From WRMS01 sp038562165 (lineage in GTDB: Bacteria > Bacillota > Peptococcia > DRI-13 > UBA5745): a stretch of DNA of 64,000 nucleotides. Where the stretch lies: positions 1 to 64,000 of the forward strand of contig JBCFAO010000014.1 in assembly GCA_038562165.1 (NCBI GenBank), given 5' to 3'. Positions 48,825 to 57,618 of this stretch are shown one piece after another (the stretch's first letter is position 1; each line of letters opens with the position of its first letter). The position numbers were made by a program, and so were the translations under genes. The notes beneath the pieces are model-generated. The model saw only the letters and a program-made list of their open reading frames with translations, ran no database searches and was not told the DNA's origin.

Positions 48825-49871
48825 TTACAATAGCTGCTCAACAATAACTTTCATTATGCCGCCGCAGACCATGCCTTCATTTTCCGCCACGTCTCCCGTC
48901 ATATCGATGTCGATGATTTTATAGCCGCCATTGCGGATAACATCGTAAGCCTGCTTAATAACTTCGCTTTCGCTGCAGCCGCCGCCGATACTGCCCAGGG
49001 TTTTGCCCTGAGGCCAAAGAATCATTTTAGCCCCGGCTTCCCTGGGGACGGAGCCCTTCGTCTCAATAACGGTCACCAGAGCTCTGGGTTCGGCGCCGGC
49101 TTTCTCCATCTCGGCAAGAACCTCTTTATCCGACTGGGCCCAATTGGCGTTGGAGGACTTCCGCTTATACCGGATTACCTCGGAAAGGATGGAAATGGCG
49201 ATTTCCTCCGGTGTCACCGCCCCGATATCCAGGCCGATGGGAGAACAAACCGCCGCCAGTTTTTCTTCGGGATAGCCTTCATCGGCCAACTGTCGCATGA
49301 TGGCCTGCACCCGCCTGCGGGAACCGATCATGCCCGTATAGGCTGTATCCAGCTTAAGCACCTGCCGCAAACAATCCATATCATGGCGGTGGCCCCGGGT
49401 AACAATGACCACAAAGGCGGATTTATCGATATTTAACAGAGGAAAACAGCGTTCAAAGCTTTCGCAAAATACATTGCTGGCCAAGGGGAAACGCTGGTGA
49501 TTGGCAAAGGCGGGACGGTCGTCGGTGACAGTAACGGCAAAGCCGCATTTCGCGCCGAATTCGGCCAGAGGCAGGGCAATGTGGCCGCCGCCCAAAATGA
49601 TCAGGCGGGATTCGGGAACGTAAGGCTCGGCAATGAGGACATTGCCCTCTTTATCTTCGCTATATTGGAGGCGGCCTTTTGCCCAGGCAGCCCGTACCAA
49701 TTTTCCGTGAGGGCTTTCGTCTTCTGCTATAGAAGCGGGACCGGCTTCCTTGAAAAGAATTTTTGCCGGTGCATCGGCACAGCGGCGATTAAGCTTTGTT
49801 AAAACCAGGGACCGGCGTCCTGCTGCCAGCTCCGCCAGGGCCTCTTGATAAATCTCATGCTGCAGGTTCAT
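48825..49871 (-). CDS. XdhC/CoxI family molybdenum-cofactor insertion protein
   Basis: The 348-residue protein has a Rossmann domain (IILGGGHIALPLAEFGAKCG, TVTDDRPAFANHQRFP) and, at the C-terminus here, the XdhC/CoxI domain (VTVIETKGSVPREAGAKMIL, SIGGGCSESEV). XdhC binds molybdenum cofactor and, with a cysteine desulfurase, sulfurates it for xanthine-dehydrogenase-type enzymes. It lies 12 bp after nifS, which fits that partnership, although no molybdenum hydroxylase is in the window. Confidence 0.85.
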   Translation of the reverse strand: MNLQHEIYQEALAELAAGRRSLVLTKLNRRCADAPAKILFKEAGPASIAEDESPHGKLVRAAWAKGRLQYSEDKEGNVLIAEPYVPESRLIILGGGHIALPLAEFGAKCGFAVTVTDDRPAFANHQRFPLASNVFCESFERCFPLLNIDKSAFVVIVTRGHRHDMDCLRQVLKLDTAYTGMIGSRRRVQAIMRQLADEGYPEEKLAAVCSPIGLDIGAVTPEEIAISILSEVIRYKRKSSNANWAQSDKEVLAEMEKAGAEPRALVTVIETKGSVPREAGAKMILWPQGKTLGSIGGGCSESEVIKQAYDVIRNGGYKIIDIDMTGDVAENEGMVCGGIMKVIVEQLL

Positions 49872-49883
49872 TCCTATTGCTCC

Positions 49884-51038
49884 TTAATCTTTCGCCGTTA
49901 TAGATATTAGCCGCTCTATAATTTGCGGCAGAGTTGCCAGAATGGTATCGATATCTTCTTCGCTATTGTCTTCGCTGAGAGAAAGCCTGAGGGCTCCATA
50001 GGCAAGCTCATAAGGCAGGCCCATGGCCAGAAGTACATGGGAGGGCTCTGTTGAACCGGAGGAGCAGGCGGAGCCGGAGGCGGCGCAGATGCCTTTTTGA
50101 TCCAGCATCAGAATCAGAGGCTCACCTTCCACGTCCTCAAAGACGAAGGAGGCAATACCGGGCAGGCGGTTAACGGGATCTCCTGTTAATCTTGCTGCCG
50201 GAATTTTTAATACCCCCTCGATTAAACGGTCCCGCATAGCGGTGATCTTTTTTGTATTTGCCGGCAAATTGTCCGTAGCTGCTGCCAAGGCTGCCGCCAG
50301 CCCGAGAGCACCGGCCACATTTTCTGTGCCGGAACGCCGGCCCCACTCCTGGCCGCCGCCCCGGATATGGGGAGGCAGAGGCAGGCCTTTTTTGATATAA
50401 AGGACGCCTGTGCCCTTAGGGCCCCTGAACTTGTGGCCGGAGAGGGAGAGCAAGTCCACCTGCATCTCTGTCACATCAATAGGCATATGGCCTGCTGCCT
50501 GGACGGCGTCAGTATGAAATACCAGGCCGGCCTGGCGGGCCAGGCTGCCGATTGCAGCCACCGGCAGAATTGTACCGGTTTCATTGTTGGCAGTCATGGC
50601 CGTAATCAGAATAGTATCCGGCCGGATTGCGGCCTGCAGTTCTGCCAGGGAGATATGGCCCTGCCGGTCTACAGGCAGGCAGGTCACTTCATAGCCTTGG
50701 CCCTCAAGAAGCTTAAGGGGCTGCAGTACTGCAGGATGTTCCACGGCAGTGGATATGATATGGTGGCCTGCGCTTTTTTTCAGCCGGGCCACAGCATTGA
50801 TGGCCCAGTTGTCCGATTCCGTACCGCCGCTGGTAAAATAGATTTCTTCCGGTTTGGCTCCGATGGCCGCCGCCACCTTTTCTCTGGCGCCTTCCAGAGC
50901 TTGTTTGGCAGCCCGGCCAAGGGAATAGGGCGCGGAAGGGTTGCCATAGGCAACCGTTAAAAAAGGCGTCATCGCTTCGAAAGCCTGGGGGGAAAGTTGT
51001 GTTGTGGCCGCATTATCGGCATAAATGATCTTTGTCAT
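49884..51038 (-). CDS. nifS: Cysteine desulfurase (NifS/IscS family)
   Basis: The 384-residue PLP enzyme has YADNAATTQLSPQ, the PLP lysine in LSLSGHKFRGPKG, and the catalytic cysteine loop SACSSGSTEPSHVLL. It passes persulfide sulfur to MnmA for tRNA 2-thiouridine, to Fe-S assembly or to Moco. It lies between mnmA and xdhC, which are two plausible acceptors. The ATG has no good Shine-Dalgarno; a TATAAT lies just upstream on the minus strand, so a separate transcript with a short leader is possible. Confidence 0.93.
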   Translation of the reverse strand: MTKIIYADNAATTQLSPQAFEAMTPFLTVAYGNPSAPYSLGRAAKQALEGAREKVAAAIGAKPEEIYFTSGGTESDNWAINAVARLKKSAGHHIISTAVEHPAVLQPLKLLEGQGYEVTCLPVDRQGHISLAELQAAIRPDTILITAMTANNETGTILPVAAIGSLARQAGLVFHTDAVQAAGHMPIDVTEMQVDLLSLSGHKFRGPKGTGVLYIKKGLPLPPHIRGGGQEWGRRSGTENVAGALGLAAALAAATDNLPANTKKITAMRDRLIEGVLKIPAARLTGDPVNRLPGIASFVFEDVEGEPLILMLDQKGICAASGSACSSGSTEPSHVLLAMGLPYELAYGALRLSLSEDNSEEDIDTILATLPQIIERLISITAKD

Positions 51039-51082
51039 GAGACTAATTATACTTGCTTTCGCTTAAAAAACAATATAAACGG

Positions 51083-52159
51083 CTAAGTAATCCTTCCACC
51101 GCCGATGACCGTATCCCCATCATAAAACACGGCGGCTTGTCCCGGTGTGATGGCCCGCTGGGCAGCGGAGAAGCGGACGGAAATCCGGTTGTCCGGCAAA
51201 GGATAAAGGATGGCCGGGGCTTCCTGCTGGCTGTGGCGGAGCTTAACGGTAGCTTCCATAGGTTTGGTCAGCTGCTCTATGGAGATGAGATTTATGTCTT
51301 TAACCGTCATTTCTTCGCTGTATAGCTCACTCTCATCGCCAACCACCAGGGTATTGGATAAAGCATCTTTGGCCAGGACGTATTTTGGCCGGACAGCGTT
51401 AAGCTGCAGGCCTTTACGCTGTCCCACAGTATAATGGATAATCCCTTTATGGCTTCCCAGCAGATTGCCGGCCCTATCGGTGATGGGGCCGGGAGAAGAG
51501 GGGATATGAAGAACCTTTTCCAAAAAAGCGCTGTAGTCACCGTCCTGCACAAAACAAATATCCTGGCTGTCCGGCTTTTGGGCATTGGCCAGACCCTGAT
51601 CCTCCGCCAGCCGGCGCACCTGATTTTTTGTCAGGGAACCCAGGGGAAAAAGGGTTCGCTTTAATTGCTCCTGGGTCATGGTATAAAGAACGTAGGTTTG
51701 ATCCTTTGTGGGGTCTTTGGCCTTTTTCAAAAGATAGCGGCCGGTTTTCCGGTCCAATTCCCTATTGGCATAGTGTCCCGTTGCGATGTAATCTTTATTC
51801 AGCAGGAGAGCCCGCTCCAGCAGCTTATCGAATTTGATGTAACGGTTGCAATCGATACAGGGATTGGGTGTTTCGCCCTCGACATAGGCCTGGGCAAAGC
51901 GGCGGATGACCTCTTGATGAAAATTAAGGCCAAAATTAAAGACAAAATGCTCAAAGCCCAGCTTATAGGCCACGCTTCTGGCGTCTGCCACATCGGCAAG
52001 AGAACAGCAGGTCCGGGAGGACTGTTCAAGACCGATATCTTCGTTAGAAAAGAGCTTCAGCGTTGCACCGCAAAGCTGGAAGCCCTGCTCCATAAGCAGC
52101 CAGGCGGCGACGGAGCTGTCTACGCCGCCGCTCATGGCTACCATAACGTTTTCTGCCAT
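51083..52159 (-). CDS. mnmA: tRNA-specific 2-thiouridylase
   Basis: The protein (358 residues) has the PP-loop VAMSGGVDSSVAAWLL, NPCIDCNRYIKF with the first catalytic cysteine, DSQDICFVQDGDYS with the second, and HKGIIHYTVGQRKGL. It thiolates U34 of tRNA Lys, Glu and Gln with sulfur from NifS. GGAGG lies nine bases before the chosen ATG, although the frame stays open to 52207. The gene order Rrf2-mnmA-nifS is common in Clostridia. Confidence 0.95.
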   Translation of the reverse strand: MAENVMVAMSGGVDSSVAAWLLMEQGFQLCGATLKLFSNEDIGLEQSSRTCCSLADVADARSVAYKLGFEHFVFNFGLNFHQEVIRRFAQAYVEGETPNPCIDCNRYIKFDKLLERALLLNKDYIATGHYANRELDRKTGRYLLKKAKDPTKDQTYVLYTMTQEQLKRTLFPLGSLTKNQVRRLAEDQGLANAQKPDSQDICFVQDGDYSAFLEKVLHIPSSPGPITDRAGNLLGSHKGIIHYTVGQRKGLQLNAVRPKYVLAKDALSNTLVVGDESELYSEEMTVKDINLISIEQLTKPMEATVKLRHSQQEAPAILYPLPDNRISVRFSAAQRAITPGQAAVFYDGDTVIGGGRIT

Positions 52160-52227
52160 TATAGGATTCCTCCAATAAACCCCTGCTGCCAAAGCGCCGC
52201 ATAGCAAAGGCAGGAGGGACTTTCTGA

Positions 52228-52644
52228 TTATTTTTCCCGCTGTTTTTTTACTAAATCCGCGAGAGTTATATGGTCGATAACGCCGCTAATCGCTTCTTCA
52301 AGCTGTTGCCAGACGTCCAAGGTAACGCAGCTGCTGCATCGGGGGCATTGATTAGGGTCGTTCTCCATACAGGCCACGGGAACAAGATGGCCCTCAATCA
52401 GCCGCAAAATCATCCCTACCGTATACTCTTCCGGCTGCTTGGCCAGCTTGTAGCCGCCCTGGGCCCCCCGGCTGCTTTTGACGAAGCCTGCCCGGCTGAG
52501 CAGGGTAATAATCTGCTCCAAATATTTATAAGAGATTTCTTGCCGCTGGGAAATGCTTCTTATGGGAACGTAGCCCCCTTCATCATTTAGGGCCAGATCC
52601 AGCATTAAACGTAGAGCATAGCGTCCCTTCGCCGATATTTTCAT
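52228..52644 (-). CDS. Rrf2-family regulator (CymR/IscR-like)
   Basis: The 138-residue protein has the Rrf2 winged helix (RYALRLMLDLALNDEGGYVP, RQEISYKYLEQIITLLSRAG) and a cysteine cluster, CMENDPNQCPRCSSC, where IscR relatives bind an iron-sulfur cluster. The spacing differs from IscR, so it may sense cysteine status or an Fe-S cluster of another kind. It heads the sulfur operon and is divergent from a Cys/Met PLP enzyme gene, with repeated TTAATATG half-sites between them. Confidence 0.88.
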   Translation of the reverse strand: MKISAKGRYALRLMLDLALNDEGGYVPIRSISQRQEISYKYLEQIITLLSRAGFVKSSRGAQGGYKLAKQPEEYTVGMILRLIEGHLVPVACMENDPNQCPRCSSCVTLDVWQQLEEAISGVIDHITLADLVKKQREK

Positions 52645-52669
52645 AGCCTCACCAATTCCTACACAATTA

Positions 52670-52711
52670 ATATGATATGGCCATCATATAGCGAAATGCC
52701 GGCTATGTCAA
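52670..52711 (-). promoter_or_regulatory. Promoter of the Rrf2 operon with overlapping inverted repeat
   Basis: On the minus strand TTGACA (52711-52706), 17 bp, TATGAT (52688-52683). The -10 lies in the inverted repeat ATATGAT-N6-ATCATAT (52670-52689), an arrangement expected for autorepression. Confidence 0.7.
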
Positions 52712-52727
52712 TGGCATTATCTGAATA

Positions 52728-52785
52728 CATATTAAGGCTATAGGATTAATATGCTATTGACAGCGGCTTCGTTATGCTTTATTAT
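52728..52785 (+). promoter_or_regulatory. Promoter of the Cys/Met PLP gene with upstream operator
   Basis: TTGACA (52757-52762), 17 bp, TATTAT (52780-52785). Immediately upstream CATATTAA and TTAATATG flank 10 bp (52728-52753). The same TTAATATG half-site lies by the Rrf2 promoter (about 52668-52675). Confidence 0.7.
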
Positions 52786-52823
52786 TTAATTCATATAGAA
52801 CAAGTAGGAAATGAGGCGTATAG

Positions 52824-53963
52824 ATGATGGATTTCAGCACTCTTTGCATACACGGCAATGATGATAAATATGACCGCACAGGAGCAGTCAGCGTACCGAT
52901 TTTTCAGACGGCCACCTTTACCCATCCCGGCGTAGGGCAAAGTACGGGATACGATTATTCAAGGCTGCAAAACCCCACAAGGGAGCATTTAGAAAAGACC
53001 CTGGCCAATCTTGAACAGGGAATTGACGCCATGGCTTTTTCCAGCGGTATGGCAGCCCTGGCCCTGCTTATGGAGCTGTTTTCTCCCGGCGACCATATCA
53101 TCGCCTCTGATGATCTTTACGGCGGTTCCCACCGGCTATTTCACCATATCTCCGAAAAAAACGGTATTGACTTTGATTTCGTCAATACCTCGGATATTTC
53201 GCAAATCGAAAAGGGGATAAAGGCTGAGACAAAGGCGGTATTTGTAGAGACTCCTACCAATCCAATGATGCAAGTTACGGATATCCGGGCAGTGTCCCGG
53301 CTGGCCAAGGAGCGGGGGCTTCTATTGATTGTGGACAATACTTTCCTGACACCCTATTATCAAAAACCTCTTGTCTTGGGCGCCGATATTGTGCTTCATA
53401 GCGGTACGAAATTCCTGGGCGGCCATAACGATACCCTGGCCGGGTTTTTGGTGGTAGGGGATAAGGATTTATCAGAGCGGCTGCGTTTTTTCTACAAAAC
53501 AACGGGGGCCTGTCTTGCTCCTTTTGATAGCTGGCTGCTGATCCGGGGGATTAAAACCCTGCCTGTCCGGATGGAGCGGCAGCAGCAAAGCGCTCTGCAG
53601 CTTGCCCGCTGGCTTCTGACTCAAAAACAAGTAAAAGCCGTGCACTATGTGGGCTTGCCCTCCCATCCTGATTACCAGCTTTCCCAAAGGCAGGCTACAG
53701 GCTTTGGGGCTATGATTTCTTTTGAGGTGGATGGGGCGGAGACGGCGGAGCGGATATTATCCAAGGTGGCTTTAATACAGTATGCCGAAAGCCTGGGCGG
53801 AGTGGAATCCCTGATTACCTATCCCATGCTGCAAACCCATGCCGATGTACCTAAAGAGGAGCGGGAGGCCAAAGGCATCAATGAAAGGCTTTTGCGGCTG
53901 GCGGTGGGGCTGGAAGCTGCCGGGGATCTGATTGCCGATCTTCAACAGGCTTTTAGCAATTGA
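52824..53963 (+). CDS. metB: Trans-sulfuration PLP enzyme (cystathionine gamma-synthase/lyase or methionine gamma-lyase family)
   Basis: The 379-residue protein has the Cys/Met-metabolism signatures: SVPIFQTATFTHPG, GYDYSRLQNPTREHLE, VDNTFLTPYYQKPL and the PLP lysine in LHSGTKFLGGHND. The family makes or cleaves cystathionine or homologous thioethers. The exact reaction cannot be read by eye, so the symbol is provisional. It is divergent from the Rrf2 regulator and the cysteine operon, which suggests control by sulfur supply. Its end overlaps the convergent GGDEF gene by 11 bp. Confidence 0.88.
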   Translation: MMDFSTLCIHGNDDKYDRTGAVSVPIFQTATFTHPGVGQSTGYDYSRLQNPTREHLEKTLANLEQGIDAMAFSSGMAALALLMELFSPGDHIIASDDLYGGSHRLFHHISEKNGIDFDFVNTSDISQIEKGIKAETKAVFVETPTNPMMQVTDIRAVSRLAKERGLLLIVDNTFLTPYYQKPLVLGADIVLHSGTKFLGGHNDTLAGFLVVGDKDLSERLRFFYKTTGACLAPFDSWLLIRGIKTLPVRMERQQQSALQLARWLLTQKQVKAVHYVGLPSHPDYQLSQRQATGFGAMISFEVDGAETAERILSKVALIQYAESLGGVESLITYPMLQTHADVPKEEREAKGINERLLRLAVGLEAAGDLIADLQQAFSN

Positions 53964-56295
53964 AGGGCTGACCGGAGTTGCCGGTAGCGGCAGCCGGTTC
54001 GCAGGCCATTAGCGGCGGGTCGGAGCAAAAGGCATATTGGTTTTTGCCCCGGAGCTTTGCGCTGTACATGGCCAGATCCGCATTTTTAATCAGGGTTTCG
54101 CAATCGGTGCCATCCTGGGGATATAGGGCGACTCCGGCGCTGGCGGAGGTAAAGAACTGCCGGCCATTCAATATGAAGGGGCTGCGCAGGGTATTGATGA
54201 TTTTTTCGGCCAGCATAGCCGCATCTTTTTTACTGGTTATGTCGTTCAGCAAAATAACAAACTCATCACCGCCGAAACGGGCAACGGCGTCATTGCTGCG
54301 GATATTTCTGGCCAGTAGCTGGGCTGCTTCAAAGAGCAGCCGGTCCCCTAGCTCGTGGCCCATAGTATCATTGACAAACTTAAAGGAATCGAGATCCAAA
54401 AAGACCACCACCACCATTTTGCCCGTTGTCTCCGCATGCCGGATTGCTTTTTCCAGCTTGGATTTCAGCAGAATACGGTTGGGCAAAAGGGTAAGCTGAT
54501 CGTGGTAAGCAATAAAATTGATTTCTCTTTCGGCCTCGATCTTTATGATGGCGTCGGCAACGATATTAGTGATGATATCCAGGTAGATAAAAGAACCGGT
54601 CTGCCATTCCTTTAAAGGCCGGTTGGCGGTAAAGATCAGAAAGCCGATGACCGCCTCTTGTTTTTTTATAGGCAGGGCCAAAAAAGCCCCAATATCCCGG
54701 CTGCTTAGCTGGTCTTTGAGGTCTTCCGCCCAGGGCATAAGGGCCGTGTCGCCCAGGTTTAGGATGGGGAAGGTCTCGAAATGTTTTAACAACAGCTGGG
54801 ACAGTTCTGAGCCGTTGTTTTCAAAGGCAGCCTGCTGCGGCCCTGAGCCGTCTCTCCGCCATTCAAAGGAATGGCGGATTTGTTGTGTACAGGGGTCAAG
54901 GAGAGCCATAAAAGCCCTGTCGCTGCAGACAAAGCTGCCGCAGCGCTTGAGCATATCCTGAATCTTGTCGGCAAAATTTTGCTCATTGGCGGAGACGAAG
55001 TCATGGGAAGTCTCCGAAACCAGCATTTGTATGCGGATTTGATGAGCGTTGTCCTTTAATCTTTGGACGTAAAGCTTATTGACATAGGAGGAGGAGAGGG
55101 CGGCCAGGCCGATCAAAAGAATGCGGACCAGGTAATCTTTGCCGCCGATTGTCAGGGTAACCGAGGGCACTGCAGCCCAGAGCAGCAACTGAGCCAAAAG
55201 AGAAGAAAAAATAACGGTAAGCAGCAGGGTATACCGGTTAAAAAGCAAACAGACAATGAGTAATAAAAAGATAAAGGCCCAGATGGTGGCGCCGCCTGAA
55301 TAAGAAAACCAAAGGGTCACCGTAGGAATAATAAAAGAGAAGCTGACGGCAAGGAGCATCTCTTTTAAAGAATCATCAAGATTTATCTTCTTTATGAAAA
55401 AGACAAAAAATGTTATCGCCAGTAAAAAGCCGCTGAACAGATAAGCGGAAAGGGGGAGAGGGCCTTTAGCCGATAAGAGCCTGACGGCCAGATGAAGAAG
55501 GCTGCCGGTAGCGAAAATAAGACCGATATACCGATAGACATTAGTGTAAGCAGATTTATTAAGGATCAGCTCATTTTGATTGCCCGGCTCAGGCTGCATA
55601 AAACCGTAATGCTTTACGGAATAACTGATTGCCGCAATAATAAACAATATAAATATTGGCGAAAATTGCGGAATTCTGATGCCCAGGAATATGGGTAAAA
55701 CATCGGTACAGCTGCCCAGAAGGGTAGCGGCCAGCGAAGAAAGGATCAATAAACTGACTTGCTTTTTAATGTTGGCAGAGGGGGATTTTTTTGCCCATAA
55801 ATAGAGGATAAGCAAAGAAAGGGAGATGAAGGAGAGGTAATAGCCATAGTAAAACCAGTCCCAGCCGTCGGTTTTGGCGATATTTAGCCAGCCTAATTCG
55901 TTGCGGATCAGACGGTCCTGATTTAAACCGATAAGAGGCAGATAAGTATAGGCAAAAACCGAGACTGCCGAAGGGAGATAAAGCAAGAGGTAAAGCCACC
56001 ATTTTTTCAGCAGATAGTGCTTTTGGGTTAATCGTAAAATAAAATGCAGCAAAATGCTGCATATTGTGCCCCAGCCCAAAGGCGCCAGGCGCCGCCCCAA
56101 TGCAGAGATTTCCTCGTTTGCTGCAACGGCGGTAATGGCTAATCCCAAGCACCAGAAAACCATGGCGCCGGCCAAAGCCAGAAATATTCTATTGATAGGC
56201 GTTTTGATGTTGTTTTGAACGGCATAAAGCCCGCAAGCTAACGAGCTGCCGGCAGTAGCCACCAACAATATGCCAAATACCATGGGATATTCCAT
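53953..56295 (-). CDS. Membrane-bound diguanylate cyclase with 7TM-like sensor and GAF domain
   Basis: The 780-residue protein has a long N-terminal membrane region (about twelve spans, first ~420 residues, the early part like the 7TM sensor of some histidine kinases), a GAF-like domain (about 435-590) and a C-terminal GGDEF domain. The active site is intact (RFGGDEFVILL) and a product-inhibition RxxD site (RSND) lies five residues before it. There is no EAL domain. It should make cyclic di-GMP in response to a membrane or small-molecule cue. It is monocistronic. Confidence 0.92.
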   Translation of the reverse strand: MEYPMVFGILLVATAGSSLACGLYAVQNNIKTPINRIFLALAGAMVFWCLGLAITAVAANEEISALGRRLAPLGWGTICSILLHFILRLTQKHYLLKKWWLYLLLYLPSAVSVFAYTYLPLIGLNQDRLIRNELGWLNIAKTDGWDWFYYGYYLSFISLSLLILYLWAKKSPSANIKKQVSLLILSSLAATLLGSCTDVLPIFLGIRIPQFSPIFILFIIAAISYSVKHYGFMQPEPGNQNELILNKSAYTNVYRYIGLIFATGSLLHLAVRLLSAKGPLPLSAYLFSGFLLAITFFVFFIKKINLDDSLKEMLLAVSFSFIIPTVTLWFSYSGGATIWAFIFLLLIVCLLFNRYTLLLTVIFSSLLAQLLLWAAVPSVTLTIGGKDYLVRILLIGLAALSSSYVNKLYVQRLKDNAHQIRIQMLVSETSHDFVSANEQNFADKIQDMLKRCGSFVCSDRAFMALLDPCTQQIRHSFEWRRDGSGPQQAAFENNGSELSQLLLKHFETFPILNLGDTALMPWAEDLKDQLSSRDIGAFLALPIKKQEAVIGFLIFTANRPLKEWQTGSFIYLDIITNIVADAIIKIEAEREINFIAYHDQLTLLPNRILLKSKLEKAIRHAETTGKMVVVVFLDLDSFKFVNDTMGHELGDRLLFEAAQLLARNIRSNDAVARFGGDEFVILLNDITSKKDAAMLAEKIINTLRSPFILNGRQFFTSASAGVALYPQDGTDCETLIKNADLAMYSAKLRGKNQYAFCSDPPLMACEPAAATGNSGQPFNC

Positions 56296-56435
56296 GAGCC
56301 GACTTCCTCTCCTGGTGGTATAATAATTCTATCGGCTATATTCTAGTCAACCATGGATTTATAAATGCCAAATTTAGAACTTTAACAAGTGCTTATATTT
56401 TATCATATGCAGGCGGGAAAGTCGAGGTGTCCCGG

Positions 56436-57233
56436 ATGAAAAAAAGTTTGCGCCGCAGTAAATTAAGGCTGGTCTTGGGGTCGGCTTATTACTGTCTCCG
56501 GCGCTATCTGGTTTGGCGGTCCGGCCAATATAAATTCGCCGGGCAACATGAAGGGGAGAACCTGGAGAAGATCTGGTTTTGTCATGCCACTCCTCTTTTG
56601 CGGCAGTTAAAAGATGTGGAGATGTACCTCCAGTACAATAAGATTACCAACCTGAAGATTGCTGTGCAAAAAGTGAATCAGGTAATCCTGTACCCCGGCG
56701 AAACCTTTTCTTATTGGCGGCTGATCGGCAGGCCCAGCAGGAAAAAGGGCTACCTGCCGGGTATGGTCTTAAAAAACGGCAGTTTTGAGCCGGGCACCGG
56801 CGGCGGCCTTTGCCAGCTATCCAACTTGATTTATTGGATGACTCTCCATACTCCTTTGACTGTGGTGGAGCGCCACCGCCACAGCTATGATGTATTTCCC
56901 GACGTCAACCGCCGGCAGCCCTTTGGCAGCGGCGCCACCTGCCATTACAATTACCTGGATCTGATGATTCGCAATGATACGGCCCAGCCTTTTCAATTGT
57001 TTGTCCGGGTGACGGCGGACCATCTGGAGGGCTGTTGGGCTGGGGCGGTAGAAAATAAATATAAATACGAGGTATATGAAGGGGAACACCGGATAGAGCA
57101 GGAGCTTTGGGGCGGTTACAGCCGGCATAATGTACTGCGCAGAAGGATACTTGATGCAGAGGGCGGACTGGTGGAGGATCAGTACATTACGGAAAATCAC
57201 AGCCTGATGATGTACAATCCCCTGCTGGAGTAG
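56436..57233 (+). CDS. vanW: VanW family protein
   Basis: The protein (265 residues) has the VanW domain: QKVNQVILYPGETFSYWRLI, GSFEPGTGGGLCQLSNLIYW and ERHRHSYDVFPDVNRRQPFG. VanW-like proteins are common in Clostridia outside vancomycin clusters and their function is unknown, with a link to cell envelope assumed. No signal peptide is present. The ATG at 56436 has GAGGTG six bases upstream, better than an in-frame GTG at 56427. The 3' end overlaps the convergent MGMT-like gene by 47 bp. Confidence 0.85.
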   Translation: MKKSLRRSKLRLVLGSAYYCLRRYLVWRSGQYKFAGQHEGENLEKIWFCHATPLLRQLKDVEMYLQYNKITNLKIAVQKVNQVILYPGETFSYWRLIGRPSRKKGYLPGMVLKNGSFEPGTGGGLCQLSNLIYWMTLHTPLTVVERHRHSYDVFPDVNRRQPFGSGATCHYNYLDLMIRNDTAQPFQLFVRVTADHLEGCWAGAVENKYKYEVYEGEHRIEQELWGGYSRHNVLRRRILDAEGGLVEDQYITENHSLMMYNPLLE

Positions 57234-57618
57234 GCGGGTCCCACAGGCACTTTTTCAGATCGATGCGGCCATTTGGCAAAAAGACGATGCCTTCATCCTC
57301 CAGCAGCTTTTGCTGGAAGGCGGGACTGCCAAAAACGTCCCGAGGGGCCATTTCACCCAGGCGGTTGACCACCCGGTGGCAGGGCAGACCCGCCGGGGCC
57401 TGGCTCATGGCAAAACCCACCATCTTGGCAGCCAGGGGATGGCCTATGAGGGCGGCGATCTGGCCATAAGTAGCCACTTTGCCGGCAGGGATTTTATCGA
57501 CTATGCCGTAGACTTGCCGGAAAAACCCGGTGTTGCCGGCAGAGTTTTTGGCGGCAGAGCCGGAGCTTTTGGCAGCAGAGCCGGGGTTTTTGGCGGCAGA
57601 CCTGCGCTTCATCATCAA
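57187..57618 (-). CDS. Methylated-DNA-protein cysteine methyltransferase-like protein with repeat N-terminus
   Basis: The domain (about residues 30-125) matches the C-terminal DNA-binding/active-site domain of MGMT and alkyltransferase-like proteins: GKVATYGQIAALIGHP and LPCHRVVNRLGE. The active-site cysteine in PCHRV is kept, unlike ATL proteins, so methyl transfer is possible. The first ~28 residues consist of three seven-residue repeats of the GSAAKxx type, basic and Ala-rich, encoded by a 21-bp tandem repeat. The start overlaps the end of the radical SAM gene by 4 bp. Confidence 0.85.
   Translation of the reverse strand: MMMKRRSAAKNPGSAAKSSGSAAKNSAGNTGFFRQVYGIVDKIPAGKVATYGQIAALIGHPLAAKMVGFAMSQAPAGLPCHRVVNRLGEMAPRDVFGSPAFQQKLLEDEGIVFLPNGRIDLKKCLWDPPTPAGDCTSSGCDFP
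57545..57606. repeat. 21-bp in-frame tandem repeat in the MGMT-like gene
   Basis: GGCGGCAGAGCC or close variants recur at 57550, 57571 and 57592, exactly 21 bp apart, each preceded by TTTT. They encode the N-terminal seven-residue repeats, so copy-number change would keep the frame. Confidence 0.85.

Noticed and set aside
45618..57233. Vancomycin-resistance cluster (vanX and vanW homologues)
   Set aside because: The two genes are about 10 kb apart with no ligase, VanH-type dehydrogenase or VanRS regulators, and both families are common outside resistance clusters.
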